Below are positions 1 through 12,810 of a stretch of 64,000 nt of DNA, in pieces. The position numbers and the translations under genes are program-made. The notes beneath the pieces are model-generated. The model worked only from the letters and a program-made list of their open reading frames with translations, was not told the origin of the DNA and ran no database searches. How positions within the stretch are numbered: position 1 is the stretch's first letter; every line of letters begins with the position of its first letter. Location: contig NC_080056.1 in assembly GCF_026212465.1 (NCBI RefSeq), forward strand, positions 18,362,879-18,426,878. The letters are read 5' to 3'. This DNA is from Amaranthus tricolor. Lineage: Eukaryota; Streptophyta; Magnoliopsida; Caryophyllales; Amaranthaceae.

Positions 1-420
1 AGGAAGATGAATTTTAATGAGGCAAATGATGCTAATGGTTTTCGATTTGACAATATTTCGAACACGGGTAATTTGTTAATCTAATGGTTAAAGTACCTTA
101 TATGTTTTGTGTACTTTATCATTCTTTTGCATTGTGTTCAATATTGAGATAAATTACTAGCATGTGTATTATCTTTGTTGAAATTAATAGCGTTTGAAGA
201 GTTACAAACTAGTGTATCCACTCCAAGGATTGTGAACCCGAACCCTAGACAAGTTGTCCAACGTCCTATTCGTCCACCAAAGCGTGCAAAAACTAGTAGA
301 GGAAGAGGTGGAATTTCTTTAGCTGGAGGTCGATGGCGAACTAGAACTGAGTTTCAGGAGGATATTGAAGGATTTGGAAAGCGTACCTCACCAGTTCGGG
401 ATCATTTTACCATACTATAA
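1..420 (+). pseudogene. 3' end of an unidentified two-exon gene (truncated by window edge)
   Basis: I do not recognise the product. Reading frame 1 is open from base 1 to base 67. A GT donor follows at 68, and an AG at 189-190 restores the frame into an open stretch ending in TAA at 418-420. This implies a 123-bp AT-rich intron. The C-terminal part is basic and rich in Arg, Pro and Gly, with an RGRGG run near codons 'KTSRGRGG' and a tail ending in DHFTIL. That composition would suit a nucleic-acid-binding tail, but this is inference only. It could be a host gene or part of an older transposon. No start is visible because the 5' part lies outside the window. Confidence 0.4.
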
Positions 421-568
421 TTGATTTGCTAAAATATTTATATATGATCTTGTTTACAATCTTTCAATATTAGAAATTAGTTTTCAAATATTCAAAAAAT
501 CATAATTACAAAACTGAAATTGGACCTAATTTGCTAAAATTAGGTGAAAAATTGATTCGGATTTGTAA

Positions 569-712
569 CAGTTCGATTAACAATCGGTTCGGGTTGGTAT
601 CAGTTCGGGTTAAAAACAGTTCGATTAATAATCGATTCGGGTTTGTATCAGTTCGGGTTAAAAACAGTTCGATCTTAATCGGTTTTAGTCAGGTTGCATT
701 CGGTTACGTGCA
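569..712. repeat. 48-bp tandem repeat in a 'gttcggg'-rich stretch
   Basis: The motif cagttcgatt recurs at 569, 617 and 665, a spacing of 48 bp, with the intervening sequence well conserved between the first two units. The whole of 541-960 is rich in degenerate 'cggttcgggt' motifs, of the type often seen in subterminal parts of plant hAT elements. No terminal inverted repeat or target duplication was found here. Confidence 0.7.
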
Positions 713-962
713 TAATTCGAGTCGGATTTGACTCGGGTCGATAACTGTTCAGTTCGGGTAACATCGGTTAAGGTTTATATGTCGGTTATAAAATTCGGTT
801 GCAGTTCGAGTTCGATTTTGCCCTTTTCGGTTATCAAAAGGTTCGAGTGAAGTTTCGGTTCGGGTAATTGCGGTTCGGTAAACCTAAAAAACTTACATTT
901 TTCGGGTCGGATAATTTTCGATTCCGGGTCGGATTTTCGGGTCGGGTTTGTTTTGAACAGCT

Positions 963-3131
<2,169 letters not shown>

Positions 3132-3247
3132 AGGGTCAAAACCTCAGCATATGACAGCCAAAAAACCGCAACATTTGAGATTTTTACCACTAGTGCACTT
3201 TCACGATAATCCGACAAATCTCCATCATAAATGCCGGTAGACTTGGA

Positions 3248-3264
3248 GAAGCTTGAATTGATGG
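3248..3264. repeat. Left 17-bp flanking direct repeat of the copia array
   Basis: GAAGCTTGAATTGATGG lies directly before the first LTR and is repeated exactly at 13664-13680, directly after the last LTR. Retroviral-type integration normally leaves 4-6 bp, so 17 bp is unusual. Confidence 0.9.
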
Positions 3265-4118
3265 TGAAAAACGACGATGAATTAGAGTTCGAACAATGTG
3301 TTTCAAACTCCAATATTACCAAGATCGAGTGTTTGAGGTTTTGTGACAAACAAATTACGCTATCAACGATATTAACGTTTGTAGGAGAAAGTAAAGCAAT
3401 AAAATGACACAAAGATTTAACGAGGTTCACCCAACTATGGCTACGTCCTCCGGTGTGTAGTATCTCTTATATCAAAAGGAGTTCAAAGAACTCTCAAATA
3501 TGGAGAATTACAATAGAGAAGAGATATAGGCTAGTGTTTGGCTTGGGGTGTAATTTTGTGGATGTCAATTTGATGATTGAGAGCTCCCTATATATAGTAC
3601 TAGGTACATAAATGTCATTAGCTCACTAAATACAGAATTAATATTGAATAATGAATGACATGAAACTTCTCCAAGAACTTGAAAGGTCGAAAACAGCATC
3701 TTAGGCACATCAGAGGAACCGCTCGATTGGAACAGAGAGCTCGCTCGGTCGAGCGGAGTACAGAACCTTTCTGGATGCATTGTGTTTGCTCACTCGATCA
3801 ATTAATAAGGCTCGCTCGGTCGAGCGGACAGGTCGCTCGGTCGAGCGGACAGGTCGAGCGACCATTCTGCTTCTTCTGTCAGAATTCTGATCGAGCTTCA
3901 ATAAATCAAACATAAACCAAGTCCTTTGCACTTCTTCATTAAGTCCCATAACTCCCACACTTCATTACCTTATTAATCCACACTTAATCATCATCATAAA
4001 TCAATCATCAAAACTTAACTTAATACATCCATATTAACACATTCATGGGATTCCATCCCAAAGGTCACACATGAATGCACCTCATCAAATGTGCACTCAA
4101 GTCACACTAATCACAACA
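3265..4118 (-). repeat. Array LTR 1 (downstream end on the minus strand)
   Basis: 854 bp. On the minus strand it starts TGTTGTGATTAG and ends in TTTTTCA, with one extra A near its end. A minus-strand TATA box (TATATATAG, about 3589-3597) lies in it. The 21-bp GC-rich unit around 3811-3863 is present twice. The plus-strand neighbour 4119-4129 is the complement of the polypurine tract. Confidence 0.92.
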
Positions 4119-4131
4119 ATCTCCACCTTGA
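4119..4131 (-). other. Polypurine tract of array unit 1
   Basis: The minus strand reads CAAGGTGGAGAT directly before the LTR start TGTTG, the expected position of the plus-strand primer. The same site recurs after every LTR end in the array (6533, 8905 and 11292). Confidence 0.8.
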
Positions 4132-4279
4132 CTTGAGTTCACCCAAGTCAATAGAATTCTCTAATTCACTCCTAACATAACAACTTATACAACATCATAC
4201 TCAAAACAAAAACAACACATGTGCATAAACATAGCACATGCACTAAACATGCCCTCAAAGGGCTCACAAGAGTATGCTT

Positions 4280-5581
4280 TTAATTACCAATCAAGTCCAT
4301 ACATCCCATGGACTCATTGGGATATGTTGAAATTATTCTCAAACTGTCGTTAAAAGAAATATCAATTTCATTTTCATGCTTGGTTGAAGTCGTGGACACA
4401 CAAGCCGAACTAATTAAGGTTGAACCCAAAAGCATATACATGCCATCATTAATGGATCCTTTTAAGAACAAATTAGGACCCTTGCCAACCTTTAACACTC
4501 CACCTTCACCAATGCAACTCAAACCTTCTTTATCTAGAATACTAAGGGAAATTATGTTTTTATTCATACCTGGAATATGAACGACTCCGGTCAATGTTCT
4601 TACAACACCATCAAACATGACAATTTTAACATCTCCAATACCGACTATCGGACAACTAGCCTCATTGCCCATAGTGACTTTTCTTCCATCAAACTTTTGA
4701 TAAGTTGAGAAGAACCTAGAGTTAAAAGTTATGTGTCTAGAACATCCCGAATCCAAAATCCAAGAATCACCACCCTTATATTCACTAGTAACGACAAGAG
4801 CATCAACATCATATATCTCATCTTCAACATAGCTAGCTTCGGCGGAGCTAGCTTTTGGGGATTTTCTTTCATTTGATTGTTTGGCTCTTAATTTCCAACA
4901 ATCTTTCTTGAGGTGGCCCTTCTTCTTACAAAAGTTGCAAGTCATGCTCATTTTGTTCCTACTCGATTCTTTAACAAACAAAGCACCATTGGAAACTCTT
5001 GACTCCTTTTGAGCAAATTGAGAATCAATAAGGTCCTTTTGAGTCAAGGCCTTTCTAACATCCTCACTACTCAAAGTGTCTCTTCCATATAATAAGGTTT
5101 CCCTAAAATGCTTATATGAAGACGGTAGAGTAACTAACAAAAGAATAGCCAAATCCTCATCATCCACTTTTACATCAATATTTTGCAAATCCATAACTAT
5201 TGAGTAAAATTCATCAAGGTGCGATTTCATAGGCCTCCCTTCTTGCAATCTGAGATCATACAAACGACTCTTTAACAAAAGTCGATTGGTAACACTCTTT
5301 TCCATATAGAGTGATTCCAATTTATCCCAAATACCTTTAGAAGTTTCCTCCTTTACAACTTCTCTCAAAACTTTATTAGAGAGACAAAGTTGTATGGCGG
5401 ATAGAGCCTTCGCATCCATATCTTCCCACTTAGCCTCACTTATGCCTTTCGGTCTCTTCTCCACACCATCTAGTGCTTTATGCACTCCATTTTGTATCAA
5501 AATTGCTTTCATTTTGACTTGCCATAAGCCAAAGTTCACACTCCTATCAAACTTCTCAATATCAAGTTTCATTGTAGCCAT
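4280..5581 (-). CDS. Copia gag-protease polyprotein, array copy 1
   Basis: 433 codons, starting at an ATG (5579-5581) 42 bp downstream of the primer binding site. The N-terminal half is a copia gag (UBN2 type; FGLWQVKMKAIL near residue 20). A CCHC zinc knuckle (CNFCKKKGHLKKDC) lies near residues 215-228. An aspartic protease follows with active site DSGCSRH near 278-284. The protein ends soon after the start of a pre-integrase-like stretch, with no HHCC integrase motif and no RT. The product would form virus-like particles and process itself, but needs a partner element for reverse transcription and integration. Copy 1 differs from copy 2 at one visible residue (TLPSS instead of SLPSS). The frame is intact, so it may still be translatable. 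Confidence 0.9.
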   Translation of the reverse strand: MATMKLDIEKFDRSVNFGLWQVKMKAILIQNGVHKALDGVEKRPKGISEAKWEDMDAKALSAIQLCLSNKVLREVVKEETSKGIWDKLESLYMEKSVTNRLLLKSRLYDLRLQEGRPMKSHLDEFYSIVMDLQNIDVKVDDEDLAILLLVTLPSSYKHFRETLLYGRDTLSSEDVRKALTQKDLIDSQFAQKESRVSNGALFVKESSRNKMSMTCNFCKKKGHLKKDCWKLRAKQSNERKSPKASSAEASYVEDEIYDVDALVVTSEYKGGDSWILDSGCSRHITFNSRFFSTYQKFDGRKVTMGNEASCPIVGIGDVKIVMFDGVVRTLTGVVHIPGMNKNIISLSILDKEGLSCIGEGGVLKVGKGPNLFLKGSINDGMYMLLGSTLISSACVSTTSTKHENEIDISFNDSLRIISTYPNESMGCMDLIGN

Positions 5582-5623
5582 GTTGCACCAATGTAACCTT
5601 TAAAACACGATAACAACAACCTG

Positions 5624-5635
5624 GCTCTGATACCA
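5624..5635 (-). other. Primer binding site, array copy 1
   Basis: The minus strand reads TGGTATCAGAGC two bases after the LTR end. This matches the 3' end of initiator tRNA-Met, the usual copia primer. The same site occurs at 8038-8049, 10410-10421 and 12797-12808. Confidence 0.9.
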
Positions 5636-5637
5636 AT

Positions 5638-6532
5638 TGAAAACGACAATGAATTAGAGTTCGAACAATGTGTTTCAAACTCCAATATTACCAAGATCGA
5701 GTGTTTGAGGTTTTGTGACAAACAAATTACGCTATCAACGATATTAACGTTTGTAGGAGAAAGTAAAGCAATAAAATGACACAAAGATTTAACGAGGTTC
5801 ACCCAACTAAGGCTACGTCCTCCGGTGTGTAGTATCTCTTATATCAAAAGGAGTTCAAAGAACTCTCAAATATGGAGAATTACAATAGAGAAGAGATATA
5901 GGCTAGTGTTTGGCTTGGGGTGTAAGTTTGTGGATGTCAATTTGATGATTGAGAGCTCCCTATATATAGTACTAGGTACATAAATGTCATTAGTTCACTA
6001 AATATAGAATTAATATTGAATAATGAATGACATGAAACTTCTCCAAGAACTTAAAAGGTCGAAAACAGCATCTTTGGCACATCAGAGGAACCGCTCGACT
6101 GGAACAGAGAGCTCGCTCGGTCGAGCGGAGTACAGACCCTTTCTGGATGCATTCTGTTTGCTCGCTCGATCAATCAATAAGGCTCGCTCGGTCGAGCGGA
6201 CAGGTCGCTCGGTCGAGCGGACAGGTCGCTCGGTCGAGCGGACAGGTCGCTCGGTCGAGCGGACAGGTCGAGCGACCATTCTGCTTCTTCGGTCAGAATT
6301 CTGATCGAGCTTCAATAAATCAAACATAAACCAAGTCCTTTGCACTTCTTCATTAAGTCCCATAACTCCCACACTTCATTACCTTATTAATCCACACTTA
6401 ATCATCATCATAAATCAATCATCAAAACTTAACTTAATACATCCATATTAACACATTCATGGGATTCCATCCCAAAGGTCACACATGAATGCACCTCATC
6501 AAATGTGCACTCAAGTCACACTAATCACAACA
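5638..6532 (-). repeat. Array LTR 2
   Basis: 895 bp, the longest LTR. The 21-bp palindromic unit is present four times (6182-6275) where the others have about two. It shares diagnostic variants with LTR 3 ('catctttggcac', 'gtgtaagtttg'), which separates these two from LTRs 1, 4 and 5. Confidence 0.93.
6182..6275. repeat. 21-bp VNTR with inverted symmetry inside LTR 2
   Basis: The unit cgctcggtcgagcggacaggt is repeated four times. Its core CGCTCGGTCGAGCG is nearly self-complementary. Two copies occur in the other LTRs (for example 3811-3863 and 8595-8644), so copy number varies within the array. It lies upstream of the minus-strand TATA box, in U3. Confidence 0.9.
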
Positions 6533-6693
6533 ATCTCCACCTTGACTTGAGTTCACGCAAGTCAATAGAATTCTCTAATTCACTCCTAACATAACAACTT
6601 ACACAACATCATACTCAAAACAAAAACAACACATGTGCATAAACATAGCACATGCACTAAACATGCCCTCAAAGGGCTCACAAGAGTATGCTT

Positions 6694-7995
6694 TTAATTA
6701 CCAATCAAGTCCATACATCCCATGGACTCATTGGGATATGTTGAAATTATTCTCAAACTGTCGTTAAAAGAAATATCAATTTCATTTTCATGCTTGGTTG
6801 AAGTCGTGGACACACAAGCCGAACTAATTAAGGTTGAACCCAAAAGCATATACATGCCATCATTAATGGATCCTTTTAAGAACAAATTAGGACCCTTGCC
6901 AACCTTTAACACTCCACCTTCACCAATGCAACTCAAACCTTCTTTATCTAGAATACTAAGGGAAATTATGTTTTTATTCATACCTGGAATATGAACGACT
7001 CCGGTCAATGTTCTTACAACACCATCAAACATGACAATTTTAACATCTCCAATACCGACTATCGGACAACTAGCCTCATTGCCCATAGTGACTTTTCTTC
7101 CATCAAACTTTTGATAAGTTGAGAAGAACCTAGAGTTAAAAGTTATGTGTCTAGAACATCCCGAATCCAAAATCCAAGAATCACCACCCTTATATTCACT
7201 AGTAACGACAAGAGCATCAACATCATATATCTCATCTTCAACATAGCTAGCTTCGGCGGAGCTAGCTTTTGGGGATTTTCTTTCATTTGATTGTTTGGCT
7301 CTTAATTTCCAACAATCTTTCTTGAGGTGGCCCTTCTTCTTACAAAAGTTGCAAGTCATGCTCATTTTGTTCCTACTCGATTCTTTAACAAACAAAGCAC
7401 CATTGGAAACTCTTGACTCCTTTTGAGCAAATTGAGAATCAATAAGGTCCTTTTGAGTCAAGGCCTTTCTAACATCCTCACTACTCAAAGTGTCTCTTCC
7501 ATATAATAAGGTTTCCCTAAAATGCTTATATGAAGACGGTAGAGAAACTAACAAAAGAATAGCCAAATCCTCATCATCCACTTTTACATCAATATTTTGC
7601 AAATCCATAACTATTGAGTAAAATTCATCAAGGTGCGATTTCATAGGCCTCCCTTCTTGCAATCTGAGATCATACAAACGACTCTTTAACAAAAGTCGAT
7701 TGGTAACACTCTTTTCCATATAGAGTGATTCCAATTTATCCCAAATACCTTTAGAAGTTTCCTCCTTTACAACTTCTCTCAAAACTTTATTAGAGAGACA
7801 AAGTTGTATGGCGGATAGAGCCTTCGCATCCATATCTTCCCACTTAGCCTCACTTATGCCTTTCGGTCTCTTCTCCACACCATCTAGTGCTTTATGCACT
7901 CCATTTTGTATCAAAATTGCTTTCATTTTGACTTGCCATAAGCCAAAGTTCACACTCCTATCAAACTTCTCAATATCAAGTTTCATTGTAGCCAT
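6694..7995 (-). CDS. Copia gag-protease polyprotein, array copy 2
   Basis: 433 codons with the same gag, CCHC knuckle and DSGCSRH protease as copy 1. The translated sequence differs from copy 1 only at SLPSS (copy 1 has TLPSS). Together with the shared variants of LTRs 2 and 3, this makes the copy 1/copy 2 pair the most recent duplication. The start is the ATG 42 bp after the primer binding site and no disabling mutation is visible. Integrase and RT are absent here too, so mobility would depend on proteins supplied in trans. Confidence 0.9.
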   Translation of the reverse strand: MATMKLDIEKFDRSVNFGLWQVKMKAILIQNGVHKALDGVEKRPKGISEAKWEDMDAKALSAIQLCLSNKVLREVVKEETSKGIWDKLESLYMEKSVTNRLLLKSRLYDLRLQEGRPMKSHLDEFYSIVMDLQNIDVKVDDEDLAILLLVSLPSSYKHFRETLLYGRDTLSSEDVRKALTQKDLIDSQFAQKESRVSNGALFVKESSRNKMSMTCNFCKKKGHLKKDCWKLRAKQSNERKSPKASSAEASYVEDEIYDVDALVVTSEYKGGDSWILDSGCSRHITFNSRFFSTYQKFDGRKVTMGNEASCPIVGIGDVKIVMFDGVVRTLTGVVHIPGMNKNIISLSILDKEGLSCIGEGGVLKVGKGPNLFLKGSINDGMYMLLGSTLISSACVSTTSTKHENEIDISFNDSLRIISTYPNESMGCMDLIGN

Positions 7996-8051
7996 GTTGC
8001 ACCAATGTAACCTTTAAAACACGATAACAACAACCTGGCTCTGATACCAAT

Positions 8052-8904
8052 TGAAAACGACAATGAATTAGAGTTCGAACAATGTGTTTCAAACTCCAAT
8101 ATTACCAAGATCGAGTGTTTGAGGTTTTGTGACAAACAAATTACGCTATCAACGATATTAACGTTTGTAGGAGAAAGTAAAGCAATAAAATGACACAAAG
8201 ATTTAACGAGGTTCACCCAACTAAGGCTACGTCCTCCGGTGTGTAGTATCTCTTATATCAAAAGGAGTTCAAAGAACTCTCAAATATGGAGAATTACAAT
8301 AGAGAAGAGATATAGGCTAGTGTTTGGCTTGGGGTGTAAGTTTGTGGATGTCAATTTGATGATTGAGAGCTCCCTATATATAGTACTAGGTACATAAATG
8401 TCATTAGTTCACTAAATATAGAATTAATATTAAATAATGAATGACATGAAACTTCTCCAAGAACTTAAAAGGTCGAAAACAGCATCTTTGGCACATCAGA
8501 GGAACCGCTCGACTGGAACAGAGAGCTCGCTCGGTCGAGCGGAGTACAGACCCTTTCTGGATGCATTCTGTTTGCTCGCTCGATCAATCAATAAGGCTCG
8601 CTCGGTCGAGCGGACAGGTCGCTCGGTCGAGCGGACAGGTCGAGCGACCATTCTGCTTCTTCGGTCAGAATTCTGATCGAGCTTCAATAAATCAAACATA
8701 AACCAAGTCCTTTGCACTTCTTCATTAAGTCCCATAACTCCCACACTTCATTACCTTATTAATCCACACTTAATCATCATCATAAATCAATCATCAAAAC
8801 TTAACTTAATACATCCATATTAACACATTCATGGGATTCCATCCCAAAGGTCACACATGAATGCACCTCATCAAATGTGCACTCAAGTCACACTAATCAC
8901 AACA
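8052..8904 (-). repeat. Array LTR 3
   Basis: 853 bp, with two 21-bp units. It is nearly identical to LTR 2 apart from the repeat number. It separates internal regions 2 and 3. Confidence 0.93.
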
Positions 8905-9065
8905 ATCTCCACCTTGACTTGAGTTCACGCAAGTCAATAGAATTCTCTAATTCACTCCTAACATAACAACTTACACAACATCATACTCAAAACAAAAACA
9001 ACACATGTGCATAAACATAGCACATGCACTAAACATGCCCTCAAAGGGCTCACAAGAGTATGCTT

Positions 9066-10367
9066 TTAATTACCAATCAAGTCCATACATCCCATGGACT
9101 CATTGGGATATGTTGAAATTATTCTCAAACTGTCGTTAAAAGAAATATCAATTTCATTTTCATGCTTGGTTGAAGTCGTGGACACACAAGCCGAACTAAT
9201 TAAGGTTGAACCCAAAAGCATATACATGCCATCATTAATGGATCCTTTTAAGAACAAATTAGGACCCTTGCCAACCTTTAACACTCCACCTTCACCAATG
9301 CAACTCAAACCTTCTTTATCTAGAATACTAAGGGAAATTATGTTTTTATTCATACCTGGAACATGAACGACTCCGGTCAATGTTCTTACAACACCATCAA
9401 ACATGACAATTTTAACATCTCCAATACCGACTATCGGACAACTAGCCTCATTGCCCATAGTGACTTTTCTTCCATCAAACTTTTGATAAGTTGAGAAGAA
9501 CCTAGAGTTAAAAGTTATGTGTCTAGAACATCTCGAATCCAAAATCCAAGAATCACCACCCTTATATTCACTAGTAACGACAAGAGCATCAACATCATAT
9601 ATCTCATCTTCAACATAGCTAGCTTCGGCGGAGCTAGCTTTTGGGGATTTTCTTTCATTTGATTGTTTGGCTCTTAATTTCCAACAATCTTTCTTGAGGT
9701 GGCCCTTCTTCTTACAAAAGTTGCAAGTCATGCTCATTTTGTTCCTACTCGATTCTTTAACAAACAAAGCACCATTGGAAACTCTTGACTCCTTTTGAGC
9801 AAATTGAGAATCAATAAGGTCCTTTTGAGTCAAGGCCTTTCTAACATCCTCACTACTCAAAGTGTCTCTTCCATATAATAAGGTTTCCCTAAAATGCTTA
9901 TATGAAGACGGTAGAGAAACTAACAAAAGAATAGCCAAATCCTCATCATCCACTTTTACATCAATATTTTGCAAATCCATAACTATTGAGTAAAATTCAT
10001 CAAGGTGCGATTTCATAGGCCTCCCTTCTTGCAATCTGAGATCATACAAACGACTCTTTAACAAAAGTCGATTGGTAACACTCTTTTCCATATAGAGTGA
10101 TTCCAATTTATCCCAAATACCTTTAGAAGTTTCCTCCTTTACAACTTCTCTCAAAACTTCATTAGAGAGACAAAGTTGTATGGCGGATAGAGCCTTCGCA
10201 TCCATATCTTCCCACTTAGCCTCACTTATGCCTTCCGGTCTCTTCTCCACACCATCTAGTGCTTTATGCACTCCATTTTGTATCAAAATTGCTTTCATTT
10301 TGACTTGCCATAAGCCAAAGTTCACACTCCTATCAAACTTCTCAATATCAAGTTTCATTGTAGCCAT
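9066..10367 (-). CDS. Copia gag-protease polyprotein, array copy 3 (protease active-site variant)
   Basis: 433 open codons. Differences from copies 1 and 2 include RPEGI (for RPKGI), SNEVL (for SNKVL) and VVHVPG (for VVHIPG). The important change is in the aspartic protease, where the catalytic DSG triad reads DSR (DSRCSRH). The Gly of this motif is almost invariant in retroviral-type proteases, so this copy probably makes an inactive protease although its frame is intact. Gag and the zinc knuckle are unchanged. RPEGI, SNEVL and VPG are shared with copy 4, which places copy 3 between the two groups. Confidence 0.9.
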   Translation of the reverse strand: MATMKLDIEKFDRSVNFGLWQVKMKAILIQNGVHKALDGVEKRPEGISEAKWEDMDAKALSAIQLCLSNEVLREVVKEETSKGIWDKLESLYMEKSVTNRLLLKSRLYDLRLQEGRPMKSHLDEFYSIVMDLQNIDVKVDDEDLAILLLVSLPSSYKHFRETLLYGRDTLSSEDVRKALTQKDLIDSQFAQKESRVSNGALFVKESSRNKMSMTCNFCKKKGHLKKDCWKLRAKQSNERKSPKASSAEASYVEDEIYDVDALVVTSEYKGGDSWILDSRCSRHITFNSRFFSTYQKFDGRKVTMGNEASCPIVGIGDVKIVMFDGVVRTLTGVVHVPGMNKNIISLSILDKEGLSCIGEGGVLKVGKGPNLFLKGSINDGMYMLLGSTLISSACVSTTSTKHENEIDISFNDSLRIISTYPNESMGCMDLIGN

Positions 10368-10423
10368 GTTGCACCAATGTAACCTCTAAAACACGATAAC
10401 AACAACCTGGCTCTGATACCAAT

Positions 10424-11291
10424 TGAAAACGACGATGAATTAGAGTTCGAACAATGTGTTTCAAACTCCAATATTACCAAGATCGAGTGTTTGAGGTTTT
10501 GTGACAAACAAATTACGCTATCAACGATATTAACGTTTGTAGGAGAAAGTAAAGCAATAAAATGACACAAAGATTTAACGAGGTTCACCCAACTAAGGCT
10601 ACGTCCTCCGGTGTGTAGTATCTCTTATATCAAAAGGAGTTCAAAGAACTCTCAAATATGGAGAATTACAATAGAGAAGAGATATAGGCTAGTGTTTGGC
10701 TTGGGGGGTGTAATTTTGTGGATGTCAATTTGATGATTGAGAGCTCCCTATATATAGTACTAGGTACATAAATGTCATTAGCTCACGAAATACAGAATTA
10801 ATATTGAATAATGAATGACATGAAACTTCTCCAAGAACTTGAAAGGTCGAAAACAGCATCTTAGGCACATCAGAGGAACCGCTCGACTGGAATAGAGAGC
10901 TCGCTCGGTCGAGCGGCTCGGTCGAGCGGAGTACAGACCCTTTCTGGATGCATTCTGTTTGCTCGCTCGATCAATCAATAAGGCTCGCTCGGTCGAGCGG
11001 ACTGGTCGCTCGGTCGAGCGGACGGGTCGAGCGACCATTCTGCTTCTTCTGTCAGAATTCTGATCGAGCTTCAATAAATCAAACATAAACCAAGTCCTTT
11101 GCACTTCTTCATTAAGTCCCATAACTCCCACACTTCATTACCTTATTAATCCACACTTAATCATCATCATAAATCAATCATCAAAACTTAACTTAATACA
11201 TCCATATTAACACATTCATGGGATTCCATCCCAAAGGTCACACATGAATGCACCTCATCAAATGTGCACTCAAGTCACACTAATCACAACA
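10424..11291 (-). repeat. Array LTR 4
   Basis: 868 bp. The GC-rich block has an extra partial unit at about 10905-10928 ('gagcggctcggtcgagcgg') and variants 'actggtcg' and 'gacgggtcg'. Otherwise it groups with LTRs 1 and 5. Confidence 0.92.
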
Positions 11292-11452
11292 ATCTCCACC
11301 TTGACTTGAGTTCACGCAAGTCAATAGATTTCTCTAATTCACTCCTAACATAACAACTTACACAACATCATACTCAAAACAAAAACAACACATGTGCATA
11401 AACATAGCACATGCACTAAACATGCCCTCAAAGGGCTCACAAGAGTATGCTT

Positions 11453-12754
11453 TTAATTACCAATCAAGTCCATACATCCCATGGACTCATTGGGATATGT
11501 TGAAATTATTCTCAAACTGTCGTTAAAAGAAATATCAATTTCATTTTCATGCTTGGTTGAAGTCGTGGACACACAAGCCGAACTAATTAAGGTTGAACCC
11601 AAAAGCATATACATGCCATCATTAATGGATCCTTTTAAGAACAAATTAGGACCCTTGCCAACCTTCAACACTCCACCTTCACCAATGCAACTCAAACCTT
11701 CTTTATCTAGAATACTAAGAGAAATTATGTTTTTATTCATACCTGGAACATGAAGGACTCCGGTCAATGTTCTTACAACACCATCAAACATGACAATTTT
11801 AACATCTCCAATACCGACTATCGGACAACTAGCCTCATTGCCCATAGTGACTTTTCTTCCATCAACCTTTTGATAAGTTGAGAAGAACCTAGAGTTAAAA
11901 GTTATGTGTCTAGAACATCCCGAATCCAAAATCCAAGAATCACCACCCTTATATTCACTAGTAACGACAAGAGCATCAACATCATATATCTCATCTTCAA
12001 CATAGCTAGCTTCGGCGGAGCTAGCTTTTGGGGATTTGCTTTCATTTGATTGTTTGGCTCTTAATTTCCAACAATCTTTCTTAAGGTGGCCCTTCTTCTT
12101 ACAAAAGTTGCAAGTCATGCTGCTTTTGTTCCTACTCGATTCTTTAACAAACAAAGCACCATTGGAAACTCTTGACTCCTTTTGAGCAAATTGAGAATCA
12201 ATAAGGTCCTTTTGAGTCAAGGCCTTTCTAACATCCTCACTACTCAAAGTGTCTCTTCCATATAATAAGGTTTCCCTAAAATGCTTATATGAAGACGGTA
12301 GAGAAACTAACAAAAGAATAGCCAAATCCTCATCATCCACTTTTACATCAATATTTTGCAAATCCATAACTATTGAGTAAAATTCATCAAGGTGCGATTT
12401 CATAGGCCTCCCTTCTTGCAATCTGAGATCATACAAACGACTCTTTAACAAAAGTCGATTGGTAACACTCTTTTCCATATAGAGTGATTCCAATTTATCC
12501 CAAATACCTTTAGAAGTTTCCTCCTTTACAACTTCTCTCAAAACTTCATTAGAGAGACAAAGTTGTATGGCGGATAGAGCCTTCGCATCCATATCTTCCC
12601 ACTTAGCCTCACTTATGCCTTCCGGTCTCTTCTCCACACCATCTAGTGCTTTATGCACTCCATTTTGTATCAAAATTGCTTTCATTTTGACTTGCCATAA
12701 GCCAAAGTTCACACTCCTATCAAACTTCTCAATATCAAGTTTCATTGTAGCCAT
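11453..12754 (-). CDS. Copia gag-protease polyprotein, array copy 4
   Basis: 433 open codons. It is the most divergent copy: RNKSSMTC replaces RNKMSMTC just before the zinc knuckle, NESKSPK replaces NERKSPK, YQKVDG replaces YQKFDG and GVLHVPG replaces GVVHIPG. The CCHC knuckle and the DSGCSRH protease site are intact. It shares RPEGI and SNEVL with copy 3. As the copy nearest the upstream end of the array it may be closest to the founder sequence, but this is inference. Function is as for copy 1: structural and protease protein of a non-autonomous element. Confidence 0.9.
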   Translation of the reverse strand: MATMKLDIEKFDRSVNFGLWQVKMKAILIQNGVHKALDGVEKRPEGISEAKWEDMDAKALSAIQLCLSNEVLREVVKEETSKGIWDKLESLYMEKSVTNRLLLKSRLYDLRLQEGRPMKSHLDEFYSIVMDLQNIDVKVDDEDLAILLLVSLPSSYKHFRETLLYGRDTLSSEDVRKALTQKDLIDSQFAQKESRVSNGALFVKESSRNKSSMTCNFCKKKGHLKKDCWKLRAKQSNESKSPKASSAEASYVEDEIYDVDALVVTSEYKGGDSWILDSGCSRHITFNSRFFSTYQKVDGRKVTMGNEASCPIVGIGDVKIVMFDGVVRTLTGVLHVPGMNKNIISLSILDKEGLSCIGEGGVLKVGKGPNLFLKGSINDGMYMLLGSTLISSACVSTTSTKHENEIDISFNDSLRIISTYPNESMGCMDLIGN

Positions 12755-12810
12755 GTTGCACCAATGTAACCTCTAAAACACGATAACAACAACCTGGCTC
12801 TGATACCAAT

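Noticed and set aside
3679..3915. Short frames with SVERTGRSVER-type repeats in the array LTRs
   Set aside because: They translate the 21-bp LTR VNTR and lie in U3, not in a coding region.
4308..4580. 90-codon plus-strand frame, repeated in each array unit
   Set aside because: It is the reverse complement shadow of the gag-protease ORF and repeats only because the unit repeats.
6182..6275. CRISPR-like array of short repeats
   Set aside because: There are no unique spacers, the units are directly adjacent, and the sequence is plant retrotransposon LTR.
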